Positions 34,247 to 42,416 of a DNA stretch of 64,000 nt are shown piece by piece. The DNA comes from JAOTYV01 sp041557595 (GTDB lineage Bacteria; Pseudomonadota; Alphaproteobacteria; UBA8366). Location of the stretch: positions 1-64,000 of the forward strand of contig JBFFGE010000001.1 in NCBI GenBank assembly GCA_041557595.1. Reading direction: 5' to 3'. The position numbers and the translations under genes were made by a program. Numbering within the stretch: the first letter of the stretch is position 1; each line of letters begins with the position of its first letter. The notes below the pieces were generated by a model. That model saw only the letters and a program-made list of their open reading frames with translations, was not told the origin of the DNA and did not search any database.

Positions 34247-35116
34247 CTAAGCCAGGCGCTCGCGCATCAAATCGCCCGCCTGGGACGGCGAATCCATCAC
34301 TGCGACGCCCGCCGCCTCGAAGGCCGATTTCTTGGAGGCGTAAGTGCCCTTGTCGCCGACCACGATGGCGCCGGCATGCCCCATTTTCTTGCCTTCCGGC
34401 GAGGCCGCGCCGGCGATAAACGACACCATCGGCTTCTTCATGCCGGCGGCGTATTCGGCGGCTTCCTCTTCCATCGTGCCGCCGATCTCGCCAACGATGA
34501 CGATGCCATCGGTCCCCTCATCGGCGTCGAGCTGCTGCAGCGCCGCCAGCGTCGTGGTGCCGATAATCGGGTCGCCTCCGATGCCGATAAAGGCCGATGT
34601 CCCCATCCCGGCTTCGACCACTTTCATGCAGATGAAAGTCCCGAGGCTACCGCTGCGCGATATGACGCCGATCCGGCCCGGCCGCATTATGCGCTCGTTG
34701 AAGGCCGGCATGAAGCCGACGAAACTCTCACCGGTCGTCACCACGCCGGTGGTGTTGGGGCCGATAACCTGACAGCCCGCCTCGTCGGCCGCGGCCAAGA
34801 AATACATCACGTCCTGCACCGGAATGTGTTCGGTCAGGCAGACGATTTTCTTGACGCCGGCGTCGATCGCATCGAGCGCCGCCGCCTTGGCGCCGAGCGG
34901 CGGAATGAACATCACCGCCACCTCGAACCCCTTGTCGGCCATGGCGTCCTTGGCGGTGGCATAGACCGGCAGCCCGATATGCTCGGTGCCCGCCTTCCTC
35001 GGATTGACGCCGCCCATAATCTCGGTGCCGTACTCCATCATCCGTTCCGACCAGAAAGTGCCCTGCTTGCCGGTCAGCCCCTGAACCAGGACCCGCTCTC
35101 CCTTGCGAACGATCAT
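34247..35116 (-). CDS. ADP-forming CoA ligase alpha subunit (SucD/SauC-like)
   Basis: A 289-residue alpha subunit of a succinyl-CoA-synthetase-type ligase. It has the CoA-binding LVQGLTGKQGTFW, the GGVNPRKAG loop, VIGPNTTGVV and the catalytic-histidine loop in KKMGHAGAIV. It is shorter and more divergent than housekeeping SucD. Its ATG overlaps the beta-subunit stop (ATGA), and the operon also encodes an acylating aldehyde dehydrogenase, as in sulfoacetate (SauCD/SauS) pathways. Malate or another acid is possible. Confidence 0.8.
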   Translation of the reverse strand: MIVRKGERVLVQGLTGKQGTFWSERMMEYGTEIMGGVNPRKAGTEHIGLPVYATAKDAMADKGFEVAVMFIPPLGAKAAALDAIDAGVKKIVCLTEHIPVQDVMYFLAAADEAGCQVIGPNTTGVVTTGESFVGFMPAFNERIMRPGRIGVISRSGSLGTFICMKVVEAGMGTSAFIGIGGDPIIGTTTLAALQQLDADEGTDGIVIVGEIGGTMEEEAAEYAAGMKKPMVSFIAGAASPEGKKMGHAGAIVVGDKGTYASKKSAFEAAGVAVMDSPSQAGDLMRERLA

Positions 35117-36237
35117 TTCGCCGCCTCCACCGCCGCGATCACGGCGTCATCCATCTTGTCATAAGGCTCCATGCCGAGCCGGTCCCGCACCAGGGCGACC
35201 GCCTCGTCCTCGCCGGTGCCATGGATCGAGAAAAATACCGGCAGGTCGGGTTTCAACTCCTCCCAGGCGGCGACGATTCCTTCCGCCATCACATCGGTGC
35301 GGGCAAACGCGCCGCAGAAATTGACCAGCAGGCTCTTGATCTTCGGGTTCGCCATGACGAGCTCGAGCGCCGGTTTGCCCAGCGTATACGCTTCGCCGCC
35401 GATCTCGAGAAAATTGGCCGGCGCGCCGCCGTAATACCGCACCATATCCATCGTCGTCATGGTCAGCCCGGCGCCGTTGGCGAGGATGCCAACACTTCCG
35501 TCGAGATCGATATACTTGAGGCCCGATCTCGCCGCGCGCGCTTCAAGACCGGTAAGCTTCTCCGCAGCGGCCTTGCCGCGCAGCTCCGGTTGCCGAACCG
35601 CGCCCGAATCCTCCAGGGTGAATTTGCAGTCGAGCGCGATCAGATCGCCGCTTCCGGTCACCACAAGGGGATTGACCTCGACCAGTTCGCCATCGTTTTC
35701 CGCATATACCCTGTACAATTTGGCCAGGACGTCCGCCACCGGCGCGGCGCGGTCGCCCAATTCGAGCGGCGCCAGCATCGTCTCAAGCGCCGCGGCGGCC
35801 ACACCCTTGCGAATATCGACAGCCAGCCGCACGATCTTGTCAGGGTGGTCGGCCGCAACCTCCTCGATATCCATGCCGCCCTCGGTCGAGAACATGATGA
35901 GCGGCCCCTTGCTCGCCTGATCGGTCATCACGGCCGCGTAGTATTCCGCCGCGATATCCGCCTGCGCCTCCACCAGCACCTTTTCGACCGTATGGACGCC
36001 GATCGACATGCCGAGGATCTGGTGCGCCGCCGCCTCCGCCTCTTCCGGCGAATGCGCGAGCTTGATACCGCCGGCCTTGCCGCGCTTTCCGGTCGGCACC
36101 TGCGCCTTGACCACGCACGGGCCAATGCGGGCGGCCTGCGCCGCCGCGTCGGACGGGCTTGCCGCCAGCCCGCTGTCAGGGACAGCGATCCCTGCGGCGA
36201 CAAGCAAAGGCTTCGCCGCGTATTCCTCGAAATCCAT
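35113..36237 (-). CDS. ADP-forming CoA ligase beta subunit (SucC/SauD-like)
   Basis: A 374-residue ATP-grasp beta subunit. It shows the N-terminal FEEYAAKPLL, VVKAQVPTGKRGKAGGIK for ATP binding, VEVNPLVVTG with metal ligands and the C-terminal LEIGGEAYTLGKPALELV. Together with the alpha subunit it makes an acyl-CoA at the cost of ATP, or the reverse. It starts four bases after the aldehyde dehydrogenase stop. The substrate is not fixed by sequence; context favours an acid whose aldehyde form is handled by the upstream acylating dehydrogenase. Confidence 0.8.
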   Translation of the reverse strand: MDFEEYAAKPLLVAAGIAVPDSGLAASPSDAAAQAARIGPCVVKAQVPTGKRGKAGGIKLAHSPEEAEAAAHQILGMSIGVHTVEKVLVEAQADIAAEYYAAVMTDQASKGPLIMFSTEGGMDIEEVAADHPDKIVRLAVDIRKGVAAAALETMLAPLELGDRAAPVADVLAKLYRVYAENDGELVEVNPLVVTGSGDLIALDCKFTLEDSGAVRQPELRGKAAAEKLTGLEARAARSGLKYIDLDGSVGILANGAGLTMTTMDMVRYYGGAPANFLEIGGEAYTLGKPALELVMANPKIKSLLVNFCGAFARTDVMAEGIVAAWEELKPDLPVFFSIHGTGEDEAVALVRDRLGMEPYDKMDDAVIAAVEAAK

Positions 36238-36241
36238 GAAT

Positions 36242-37681
36242 TTACTTCCCGTAGCGTTCCCAGTGACCGCCGAACAGTTCCTGTTCGCTCGGCTTATCCT
36301 CGGGGATTTCCGTTACCAGATGGGTGATGTTTATGAAATGGCGCCAGCTGAGGTTTTCCGAAATGGAGTTCCCGGCCCAGGTGCCGCATCCCATCGACAG
36401 GGTAAAGTCCAGCCCGTTCGTGAAAGAACCGCCATTGCCGAATGTATGCGCCTGATTGACCAGCACGCGCACCACCTTCAGTTCCTCGGCGAGCGCGCGA
36501 TAGTGATCCGCGTTCCTGGTATGGATGCCGACCGAGTGCCCGGCCCCCTGATAATCCAGGATCGCCTGCACATGGTCTTTGGCCGCGTCGAAATTCCTGG
36601 CCTTGTATATCGTCAGCGCCAGCGAGAGTTTCTCGCCCGAAAACGGGTGGTCGTCGCCGACTCCGCTATCCTCGACCATGAAGAATTTCGCCCCCTTCGC
36701 CGCCTCCGGCAGACCGCACAACTTGGCGAAGACCGCGGGATCGCGGGCAATGATATGGCGGTTCAGATGGCCGTCCTGCCACAGCGCGTCCTGGATTTTC
36801 CGGCATTCCTCCGGCGTGGCACGATAGCCGCCGGCACGTTCCAGTGCCGCGATGGCGTCCTCGTAGACTTCCTCCACGATGGTGACCGAGTTTTCCGACG
36901 AGCACGACGTCGCGTTGTCGAAGATCTTGGACGCACAGATTTTCTGCGCCGCGTCGTCCAGATCCGCCGTCGAATCGATGATCACCGGCACATTTCCCGC
37001 GCCCACGCCGATCGCCGGCGTGCCGCTGGAATAGGCGGCCCGTACATTGTTCTGGCTGCCGGTCACGACAACGAGGTCGACCGCCTTCATCAGGGCCTGG
37101 GTCATTTCCTTCGATACGGGCTTCGGCAGCATCTGCACGAGATCCTCGGGCATGCCGATTTTCTTGAGTTCGGCCCGCATGTAGTCGACCGTCTTTTCGG
37201 TGGTGGCGTAGCCGGAAGGCGACGCCGCGATGATCACCGCGTTCCCGCCTTTGACGGCCATCATCGCCTTATTGACGGGGGTCGCCGCCGGGTTGGTCGA
37301 CGGCGTCACCGCGCCCACCACGCCGACCGGTTTCGCGTATTTGACGATGCCCTTGGCCTTGTCTTCCTCGATCACACCCACCGTCCGGGCGCGCATGAGG
37401 TCCCGCAAAGTGCCGAAAGTTTTCCGGGTGTTTTTCGTGACCTTATCATCGGCATTACCCAACCCGGTGTCGAGAACCGCCAGTTCGGCCAGTTCCCGGG
37501 CGCGTTCGGGCTTGTAGATCGACCACGCCAAGGCGGTGACCGCCTCGTCAATACGCGCCTGTCCGGCGTTCTCTATTTCCTGCATGGCCCGGCGCGCCTT
37601 CTGCACGACCGCATCGACGGCGGCGGCGGCCTGCGCGGGCTCGGGTTTCGCGGGTTTCGGATCGGCGAGCGCTTGCGACAT
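36242..37681 (-). CDS. CoA-acylating aldehyde dehydrogenase (SauS-like)
   Basis: A 479-residue NAD(P)-linked acylating aldehyde dehydrogenase of the EutE/AdhE-N/SauS group. It has VVGAVTPSTNPAATPVNKAM, the cofactor segment VVVTGSQNNVRAAY, GVGAGNVPVIID and the catalytic cysteine in DNATSCSSENSV. This family interconverts an aldehyde with its acyl-CoA; members act on acetaldehyde, succinate semialdehyde or sulfoacetaldehyde. The start MSQALADPK has GGAG at good spacing; an earlier in-frame start is unlikely. It is flanked by a TauD-like dioxygenase and an ADP-forming CoA ligase. Confidence 0.83.
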   Translation of the reverse strand: MSQALADPKPAKPEPAQAAAAVDAVVQKARRAMQEIENAGQARIDEAVTALAWSIYKPERARELAELAVLDTGLGNADDKVTKNTRKTFGTLRDLMRARTVGVIEEDKAKGIVKYAKPVGVVGAVTPSTNPAATPVNKAMMAVKGGNAVIIAASPSGYATTEKTVDYMRAELKKIGMPEDLVQMLPKPVSKEMTQALMKAVDLVVVTGSQNNVRAAYSSGTPAIGVGAGNVPVIIDSTADLDDAAQKICASKIFDNATSCSSENSVTIVEEVYEDAIAALERAGGYRATPEECRKIQDALWQDGHLNRHIIARDPAVFAKLCGLPEAAKGAKFFMVEDSGVGDDHPFSGEKLSLALTIYKARNFDAAKDHVQAILDYQGAGHSVGIHTRNADHYRALAEELKVVRVLVNQAHTFGNGGSFTNGLDFTLSMGCGTWAGNSISENLSWRHFINITHLVTEIPEDKPSEQELFGGHWERYGK

Positions 37682-37742
37682 TCTCAACTCCAACTCGTGG
37701 CAGGGCCGCACCGGACGGCGCGACCGTTGACTATTGCGATGG

Positions 37743-38639
37743 CTAGAAAGGGCGGGCGCCCTTGATTTGCGTGCGATGCATGATGCGCCGCGTGTTCTGG
37801 TCGAATGAATCCCGCCGATGCATGGCGCAGCGATTGTCCCAAATCAACGCATCGCCGAGCCGCCATTGATGATGCCAGGTAAATTCCGGGCGGGTGGCAT
37901 GTGCCCAGATTTCATCGAGCAGATCTTCCGACTCCTCGACGGGCAACCCCATGATATAGGCGTGCCGGCGGCGCCCCAGATAGAGCGCCTTGCGGCCGGA
38001 TTCCGGATGGGTGCGAACGATCGGATGCACCGCGCCAGGGCAGCTGGCGACATCGGTTACCGGTTCGGCGCCGTGGCGCAGGAATCCGCCGCTATTCGTG
38101 CTGGCGTCGTGTTTTATCCTCATCCCTTCGATCCGCTTCAGCAGATTCTCGGGCAAATTCTCCAACGCCTGATACATGTTGCAGAAGCCCGTATCGCCCC
38201 CATGCGGCGGAATTTCCAGCGCGGACAACACGCTGCCGGTCGGCGGCTCGTCGATATAGTTCATATCCGTATGCCAAACCGCCTCGGCATTGCTCAGCGC
38301 CCCGATCGGCATGCCGTTTTCGATAACATTGGAGAGGATCAACACCTCCGGATAGCCCTCGACGCCGACCTGGCCGTTTTCGTTCGGCGGTGCGATGTCC
38401 AGATCGCCGAATCGCCGGCTGAACGCTACGAGTGCCGCATCGCTGAGATGCTGATCGCGGAACAGCAGGACACAATGGTCAAGCCATGCGCGGTGCACAA
38501 ATTCGAAAGTAGAGGCATCGATCTTTGCGAGGTCGACGCCGCGAACCTCCGCACCGATCGCGGGGGACAGCGGGATAATTTCCGGTGCCGCCGGCCTTCC
38601 GGCTGCCGACCGATCCGCCGCCTCGGAATGTAGGTTCAT
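37743..38639 (-). CDS. TauD/TfdA-family Fe(II)/2-oxoglutarate dioxygenase, copy 2
   Basis: A 298-residue dioxygenase, first gene of the operon with the acylating dehydrogenase and CoA ligase. The iron ligands are in VWHTDMNY and the distal His in CAMHRRDSF, with the 2-oxoglutarate Arg in TRRIMHRT. It is the closest paralog of copy 1 (25878). The start MNLHSEAA is preferred over a TTG four codons earlier. A role in making an aldehyde from a sulfonated or ether substrate for the next enzyme is attractive but inferred only from the gene order. Confidence 0.84.
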   Translation of the reverse strand: MNLHSEAADRSAAGRPAAPEIIPLSPAIGAEVRGVDLAKIDASTFEFVHRAWLDHCVLLFRDQHLSDAALVAFSRRFGDLDIAPPNENGQVGVEGYPEVLILSNVIENGMPIGALSNAEAVWHTDMNYIDEPPTGSVLSALEIPPHGGDTGFCNMYQALENLPENLLKRIEGMRIKHDASTNSGGFLRHGAEPVTDVASCPGAVHPIVRTHPESGRKALYLGRRRHAYIMGLPVEESEDLLDEIWAHATRPEFTWHHQWRLGDALIWDNRCAMHRRDSFDQNTRRIMHRTQIKGARPF

Positions 38640-38732
38640 GCGCGCCCCCAAAAGGCAAAAATTCCATTTATCAACACATACCGTTCCATTTTATGCAAAT
38701 TTTGTAAACCAAAACCAAGCCATTCGGGCAAG

Positions 38733-38764
38733 AAAAAGGGCCACGATCACCGACCGTGGCCCCT
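38733..38764 (-). terminator. Rho-independent terminator after groL
   Basis: On the minus strand the groL transcript runs into GGGCCACG, a ten-base loop and CGTGGCCC (38738-38762), followed by TTTTT. This is a strong intrinsic terminator 35 bases past the groL stop. It also separates groESL from the dioxygenase operon on the same strand. Confidence 0.88.
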
Positions 38765-38799
38765 TCAAGCCCGAAACCGGGCCATTTTTCGTCAGGTGG

Positions 38800-40440
38800 C
38801 TAGAAGTCCATGCCGCCCATGCCGCCCATGTCGGGCATGCCGCCGCCTTCGCCTTTCGGCTCCGGCTTGTCCGCGACCATGGCTTCGGTGGTGATCAGCA
38901 GGCCCGCCACCGACGCCGCATTCTGCAACGCCGTGCGCACGACCTTCGCCGGATCGATGATGCCGGCCTTGATCAAGTCGCCGTATTCGCCGGTCTGGGC
39001 GTCGTAGCCCCAGTTGGCGTCGGCCTTCTCGAGGATCTTGCCGGCAACCACGGCGCCGTCGGCGCCCGCGTTTTCGGCAATCCGCTTGAGCGGGGTCTGG
39101 ATCGCCCGGCGGACGATTTCGACGCCGACACGCTGGTCGTCATTGGCGACCTTCACGCCGTCGAGCGCCTTGATCGCACGCAGAAGGGCAAGCCCGCCAC
39201 CGGGGACGATGCCTTCCTCGACCGCCGCCCGCGTCGCGTTCATCGCGTCGTCGACACGATCCTTGCGCTCTTTCACTTCGACTTCCGTCGCACCGCCGAC
39301 CCGGATCACCGCAACGCCGCCGGCCAGCTTCGCCAGACGTTCCTGCAGCTTCTCCTTGTCGTAATCCGACGTGGTCTCTTCGATCTGCGCCCGGATCTGG
39401 CCGCACCGGCCTTCGATGTCCTTCTTCTTGCCCGCGCCGTCGACAACCGTGGTGTTGTCCTTGTCGATCGACACGCGCTTGGCCGAGCCCATCATGTCGA
39501 GCGTCACGTTCTCGAGCTTGATGCCGAGATCCTCGGACACCACCTGACCGCCGGACAGCACCGCGATGTCCTGCAGCATCGCCTTGCGGCGATCGCCGAA
39601 GCCCGGCGCCTTCACCGCCGCGACCTTCAGGCCGCCGCGCAGCTTGTTGACCACCAGCGTCGCCAGCGCCTCGCCTTCGATGTCCTCGGCAATGATCAGC
39701 AGCGGCTTGCCCGACTGGACCACCGCTTCGAGCACCGGCAGCATCGGCTGCAGGTTCGACAGCTTGGCTTCGTGCAGCAGGATGTACGGGCTTTCCAGCT
39801 CGCACACCATCTTCTCGGCATTGGTGATGAAATACGGCGACAGGTAGCCCCGGTCGAACTGCATGCCTTCGACGACGTCGAGCTCGGTGGCCAGGCTCTT
39901 CGCCTCCTCCACCGTGATCACGCCCTCATTGCCGACTTTCTCCATCGCCTGGGCAAGAAAATCGCCAATTTCCGAATCGCCATTCGCGGCGATCGTGCCG
40001 ACTTGCGCAATTTCGGCACCCCCCGAAATCCGCTTGGAGCGTTTCGCGATGTCGGCGATCACCTTTTCGACCGCCAGGTCGACGCCGCGCTTCAGGTCCA
40101 TCGGGTTCATGCCCGCGGCCACGGCCTTGACGCCTTCGCGCACGATCGCCTGCGCCAGCACCGTCGCCGTCGTGGTGCCGTCACCGGCCGAATCATTGGT
40201 CTTGGAGGCAACTTCGCGCACCATCTGGGCGCCCATGTTCTCGAACTTGTCCTTGAGCTCGATTTCCTTGGCGACGGTCACGCCGTCCTTGGAAATGCGC
40301 GGCGCGCCGAAGGATTTGTCGAGCACCACGTTGCGGCCTTTCGGGCCCAGCGTCACCTTAACCGCATCGGCCAGGATATTGACGCCCTTCAGCATGCGGT
40401 CGCGGGCGTCGGTCGAAAATTTTACGTCTTTAGCAGCCAT
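38800..40440 (-). CDS. groL: Chaperonin GroEL
   Basis: 60-kDa chaperonin, 546 residues. The start AAKDVKFSTDARDRML, the ATP-binding TLGPKGRNVVLDKSFG and AGDGTTTATVLAQ, and the C-terminal GGMPDMGGMGGMDF repeat are all canonical. It follows groS by 20 bases in the standard groES-groEL operon under CIRCE control. Nothing unusual in sequence; it is the only chaperonin pair in the window. Confidence 0.97.
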   Translation of the reverse strand: MAAKDVKFSTDARDRMLKGVNILADAVKVTLGPKGRNVVLDKSFGAPRISKDGVTVAKEIELKDKFENMGAQMVREVASKTNDSAGDGTTTATVLAQAIVREGVKAVAAGMNPMDLKRGVDLAVEKVIADIAKRSKRISGGAEIAQVGTIAANGDSEIGDFLAQAMEKVGNEGVITVEEAKSLATELDVVEGMQFDRGYLSPYFITNAEKMVCELESPYILLHEAKLSNLQPMLPVLEAVVQSGKPLLIIAEDIEGEALATLVVNKLRGGLKVAAVKAPGFGDRRKAMLQDIAVLSGGQVVSEDLGIKLENVTLDMMGSAKRVSIDKDNTTVVDGAGKKKDIEGRCGQIRAQIEETTSDYDKEKLQERLAKLAGGVAVIRVGGATEVEVKERKDRVDDAMNATRAAVEEGIVPGGGLALLRAIKALDGVKVANDDQRVGVEIVRRAIQTPLKRIAENAGADGAVVAGKILEKADANWGYDAQTGEYGDLIKAGIIDPAKVVRTALQNAASVAGLLITTEAMVADKPEPKGEGGGMPDMGGMGGMDF

Positions 40441-40460
40441 TGTCGTGTTCCTTCGTTAAA

Positions 40461-40781
40461 TCAAGCCGCCTTTTTCTTCGGCTTGGATTTTGCCGCATCG
40501 AATACGGCCATGATGTCGCTTTCCTTCATGATCAACAGGTCTTCGCCGTCGATCTTGACCTCGGTGCCGGACCACTTGCCGAAAAGCACCCGGTCGCCCT
40601 TCTTGACGTCCAGCGGCACCAGATTGCCTTTTTCGTCGCGTGCGCCCGCCCCGACGGCAACGATCTCGCCCTGCGTGGGCTTTTCCGCAGCCGTATCCGG
40701 AATGATGATGCCGCCAGCGGTTTTCTGGTCTTCGTCGAGCCGACGAACTGCGACACGATCATGCAAAGGTCTGAATTTCAT
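40461..40781 (-). CDS. groS: Co-chaperonin GroES
   Basis: 10-kDa lid of the chaperonin, 106 residues. The KFRPLHDRVAVRRLD start, the mobile loop KTAGGIIIPDTAAEKP and the LFGKWSGTEVKIDGEDLLIM core are typical. The lysine-rich C-terminus (KSKPKKKAA) extends slightly beyond usual GroES. GGAGGA lies seven bases before the ATG. It is the first gene after the CIRCE operator. Confidence 0.96.
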   Translation of the reverse strand: MKFRPLHDRVAVRRLDEDQKTAGGIIIPDTAAEKPTQGEIVAVGAGARDEKGNLVPLDVKKGDRVLFGKWSGTEVKIDGEDLLIMKESDIMAVFDAAKSKPKKKAA

Positions 40782-40851
40782 TGATAATCCTCCTGCCCTT
40801 TATCGGGCTATCCCCGTATAAGTTGATGCTCCTCACGAGCCGGTGGATGCT

Positions 40852-40878
40852 TTAGCACTCATCGGCTCGGAGTGCTAG
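40852..40878 (-). promoter_or_regulatory. CIRCE operator (HrcA site) of groESL
   Basis: TTAGCACTC, nine bases, GAGTGCTAG: an almost perfect CIRCE inverted repeat (consensus TTAGCACTC-N9-GAGTGCTAA, one mismatch). It lies about 70 bases before groS, at the predicted transcription start, so HrcA would repress groESL at normal temperature. hrcA itself is not in the window. Confidence 0.93.
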
Positions 40879-40880
40879 AG

Positions 40881-40909
40881 CACATAATCAACCGGCGGCG
40901 GATGTTCAA
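40881..40909 (-). promoter_or_regulatory. Predicted groESL promoter
   Basis: On the minus strand TTGAAC (40904-40909) and TATGTG (40881-40886) are separated by 17 bases, a good sigma-70-like pair. The CIRCE repeat begins two bases after the -10, so the operator covers the start site, as expected for HrcA repression. Confidence 0.65.
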
Positions 40910-41045
40910 GCAGCTGCCGAAAAAAAAGTGCCCACGGCGATGAAATCGGAATCCGCAGGACAGCCAAAGCAGCTGTTGCTAGGTTGGCGGCACGGGATCC
41001 TCCGTTCCCGGGCGACGGTCAGCGACGCAGGAGGGACCATTCGAC

Positions 41046-42416
41046 ATGACGACCGCAGGCAGCATCCTCGACCTGATCGGCAACACGCCGCTGGTCGAAC
41101 TCCGCAACATCGATACCGGCCCGTGCCGGCTCTTCGTCAAACTGGAAAACCAGAATCCCGGTGGATCGATCAAGGATCGCATCGGACGATCGATGATCGA
41201 AGCGGCGGAGCTGAGCGGGCAGCTCAAGCCGGGCGGCACGATCGTCGAAGCGACCGCCGGCAACACCGGGCTCGGCCTCGCGCTCGTCGCCGGCCAGAAG
41301 GGCTACAAGCTGCTGCTCGTCATTCCGGACAAGATGAGCCAGGAGAAGATCTTTAACCTCGAGGCGATGGGAGTCGAGATCGTGCTCACCCGGTCCGACG
41401 TGGGCAAGGGCCACCCCGAATACTATCAGGACAAGGCGGCGGAAATCGTCCGCACCACGCCGGGCGCCGTGCATGTCAATCAGTTCGAGAACCAGGCGAA
41501 CCCGCTGGCCCATGAGACCGAGACCGGGCCGGAAATCTGGTCGCAGATGGGACACGACGTGGACGCGGTGGTCTGCGGCGTCGGTTCCGGCGGCACGATC
41601 ACCGGGCTGAGCCGGTTTTTCGAACGGGTCAGCCCGCAAACCGAGATGATCCTTGCCGATCCCAAGGGATCCATCCTGGCCGACTATGTGGAGACCGGCG
41701 AGTTGAGAACCGACGTGGGAAGCTGGCTCGTGGAAGGTATCGGCGAGGATTTCATCCCGCCGGTCTGCGACCTGTCGCGCGTCAAGAAGGCCTATGTGGT
41801 GGACGATGCGGAAAGCTTTATGACCGCCCGCGAAATACTCGAGAAGGAAGGCATCCTGGCGGGCACTTCGTCGGGCACCTTAATTGCCGCGGCGCTGCGG
41901 TACTGTCGCGAACAGACCGAACCCCGCCGCGTCGTGACGTTCGTGTGCGACAGTGGCAACAAATACCTGTCGAAGGCGTTCAACGATTACTGGATGCTCG
42001 ACCAAGGCCTGATCAAGCGAAAGCGCCACGGCGATTTGCGCGACATCATCTCGCGCCCCTTCGACGAAGGCGGCACCATCACGGCGGCACCCGGCGACAC
42101 CTTGATGGCCGCGTATTCCCGGATGAAGCTCTACGACATTTCCCAATTGCCGGTCGTCGAGCAGGGCGATCTCGTCGGCATCGTCCACGAATCCGATATC
42201 CTGCTCGCGGTTTATGACAATGAAGACCAGTTTTCCCAGCCGGTGAAGGATGCCATGACGACCCGGCTGGAAACCGTGGACGTCGCCGCGTCCATTCAGG
42301 ATCTGCTGCCGATTTTCGAACATGGGCATGTGGCGATCGTGAAGGACAAAGATCAATTTCTCGGCTTGATCACCCGCATCGACCTGCTGAACTACTTACG
42401 CCGGAGCACCGCATGA
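41046..42416 (+). CDS. cbs: Cystathionine beta-synthase with C-terminal CBS pair
   Basis: PLP enzyme joining serine (or O-acetylserine) and homocysteine to cystathionine. Residues 1-330 form the fold-type II core with PGGSIKDRIG (PLP lysine), EATAGNTGLG, VCGVGSGGTITG and AGTSSGT. Residues 340-456 form two CBS motifs (PGDTLMAAYSRMKLYDISQL onward), a regulatory AdoMet/adenylate-binding pair as in eukaryotic CBS. It overlaps the next gene by four bases, forming a reverse-transsulfuration operon. GGAGGG precedes the ATG. Confidence 0.88.
   Translation: MTTAGSILDLIGNTPLVELRNIDTGPCRLFVKLENQNPGGSIKDRIGRSMIEAAELSGQLKPGGTIVEATAGNTGLGLALVAGQKGYKLLLVIPDKMSQEKIFNLEAMGVEIVLTRSDVGKGHPEYYQDKAAEIVRTTPGAVHVNQFENQANPLAHETETGPEIWSQMGHDVDAVVCGVGSGGTITGLSRFFERVSPQTEMILADPKGSILADYVETGELRTDVGSWLVEGIGEDFIPPVCDLSRVKKAYVVDDAESFMTAREILEKEGILAGTSSGTLIAAALRYCREQTEPRRVVTFVCDSGNKYLSKAFNDYWMLDQGLIKRKRHGDLRDIISRPFDEGGTITAAPGDTLMAAYSRMKLYDISQLPVVEQGDLVGIVHESDILLAVYDNEDQFSQPVKDAMTTRLETVDVAASIQDLLPIFEHGHVAIVKDKDQFLGLITRIDLLNYLRRSTA

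Noticed and set aside
34247..36237. Housekeeping succinyl-CoA synthetase (sucCD)
   Set aside because: Both subunits are divergent, there are no TCA-cycle neighbours (mdh, sucAB), and an acylating aldehyde dehydrogenase is directly upstream. A dedicated acid-CoA ligase fits better.
38638..40821. 727-codon plus-strand frame covering groESL
   Set aside because: Antisense shadow; GroEL and GroES are fully conserved on the minus strand and the antisense product has no domain-like features.
40928..41356. Plus-strand frame starting before cbs
   Set aside because: It is out of frame with cbs and overlaps its first 300 bases; the cbs start has a strong ribosome site and full homology from its first residues.
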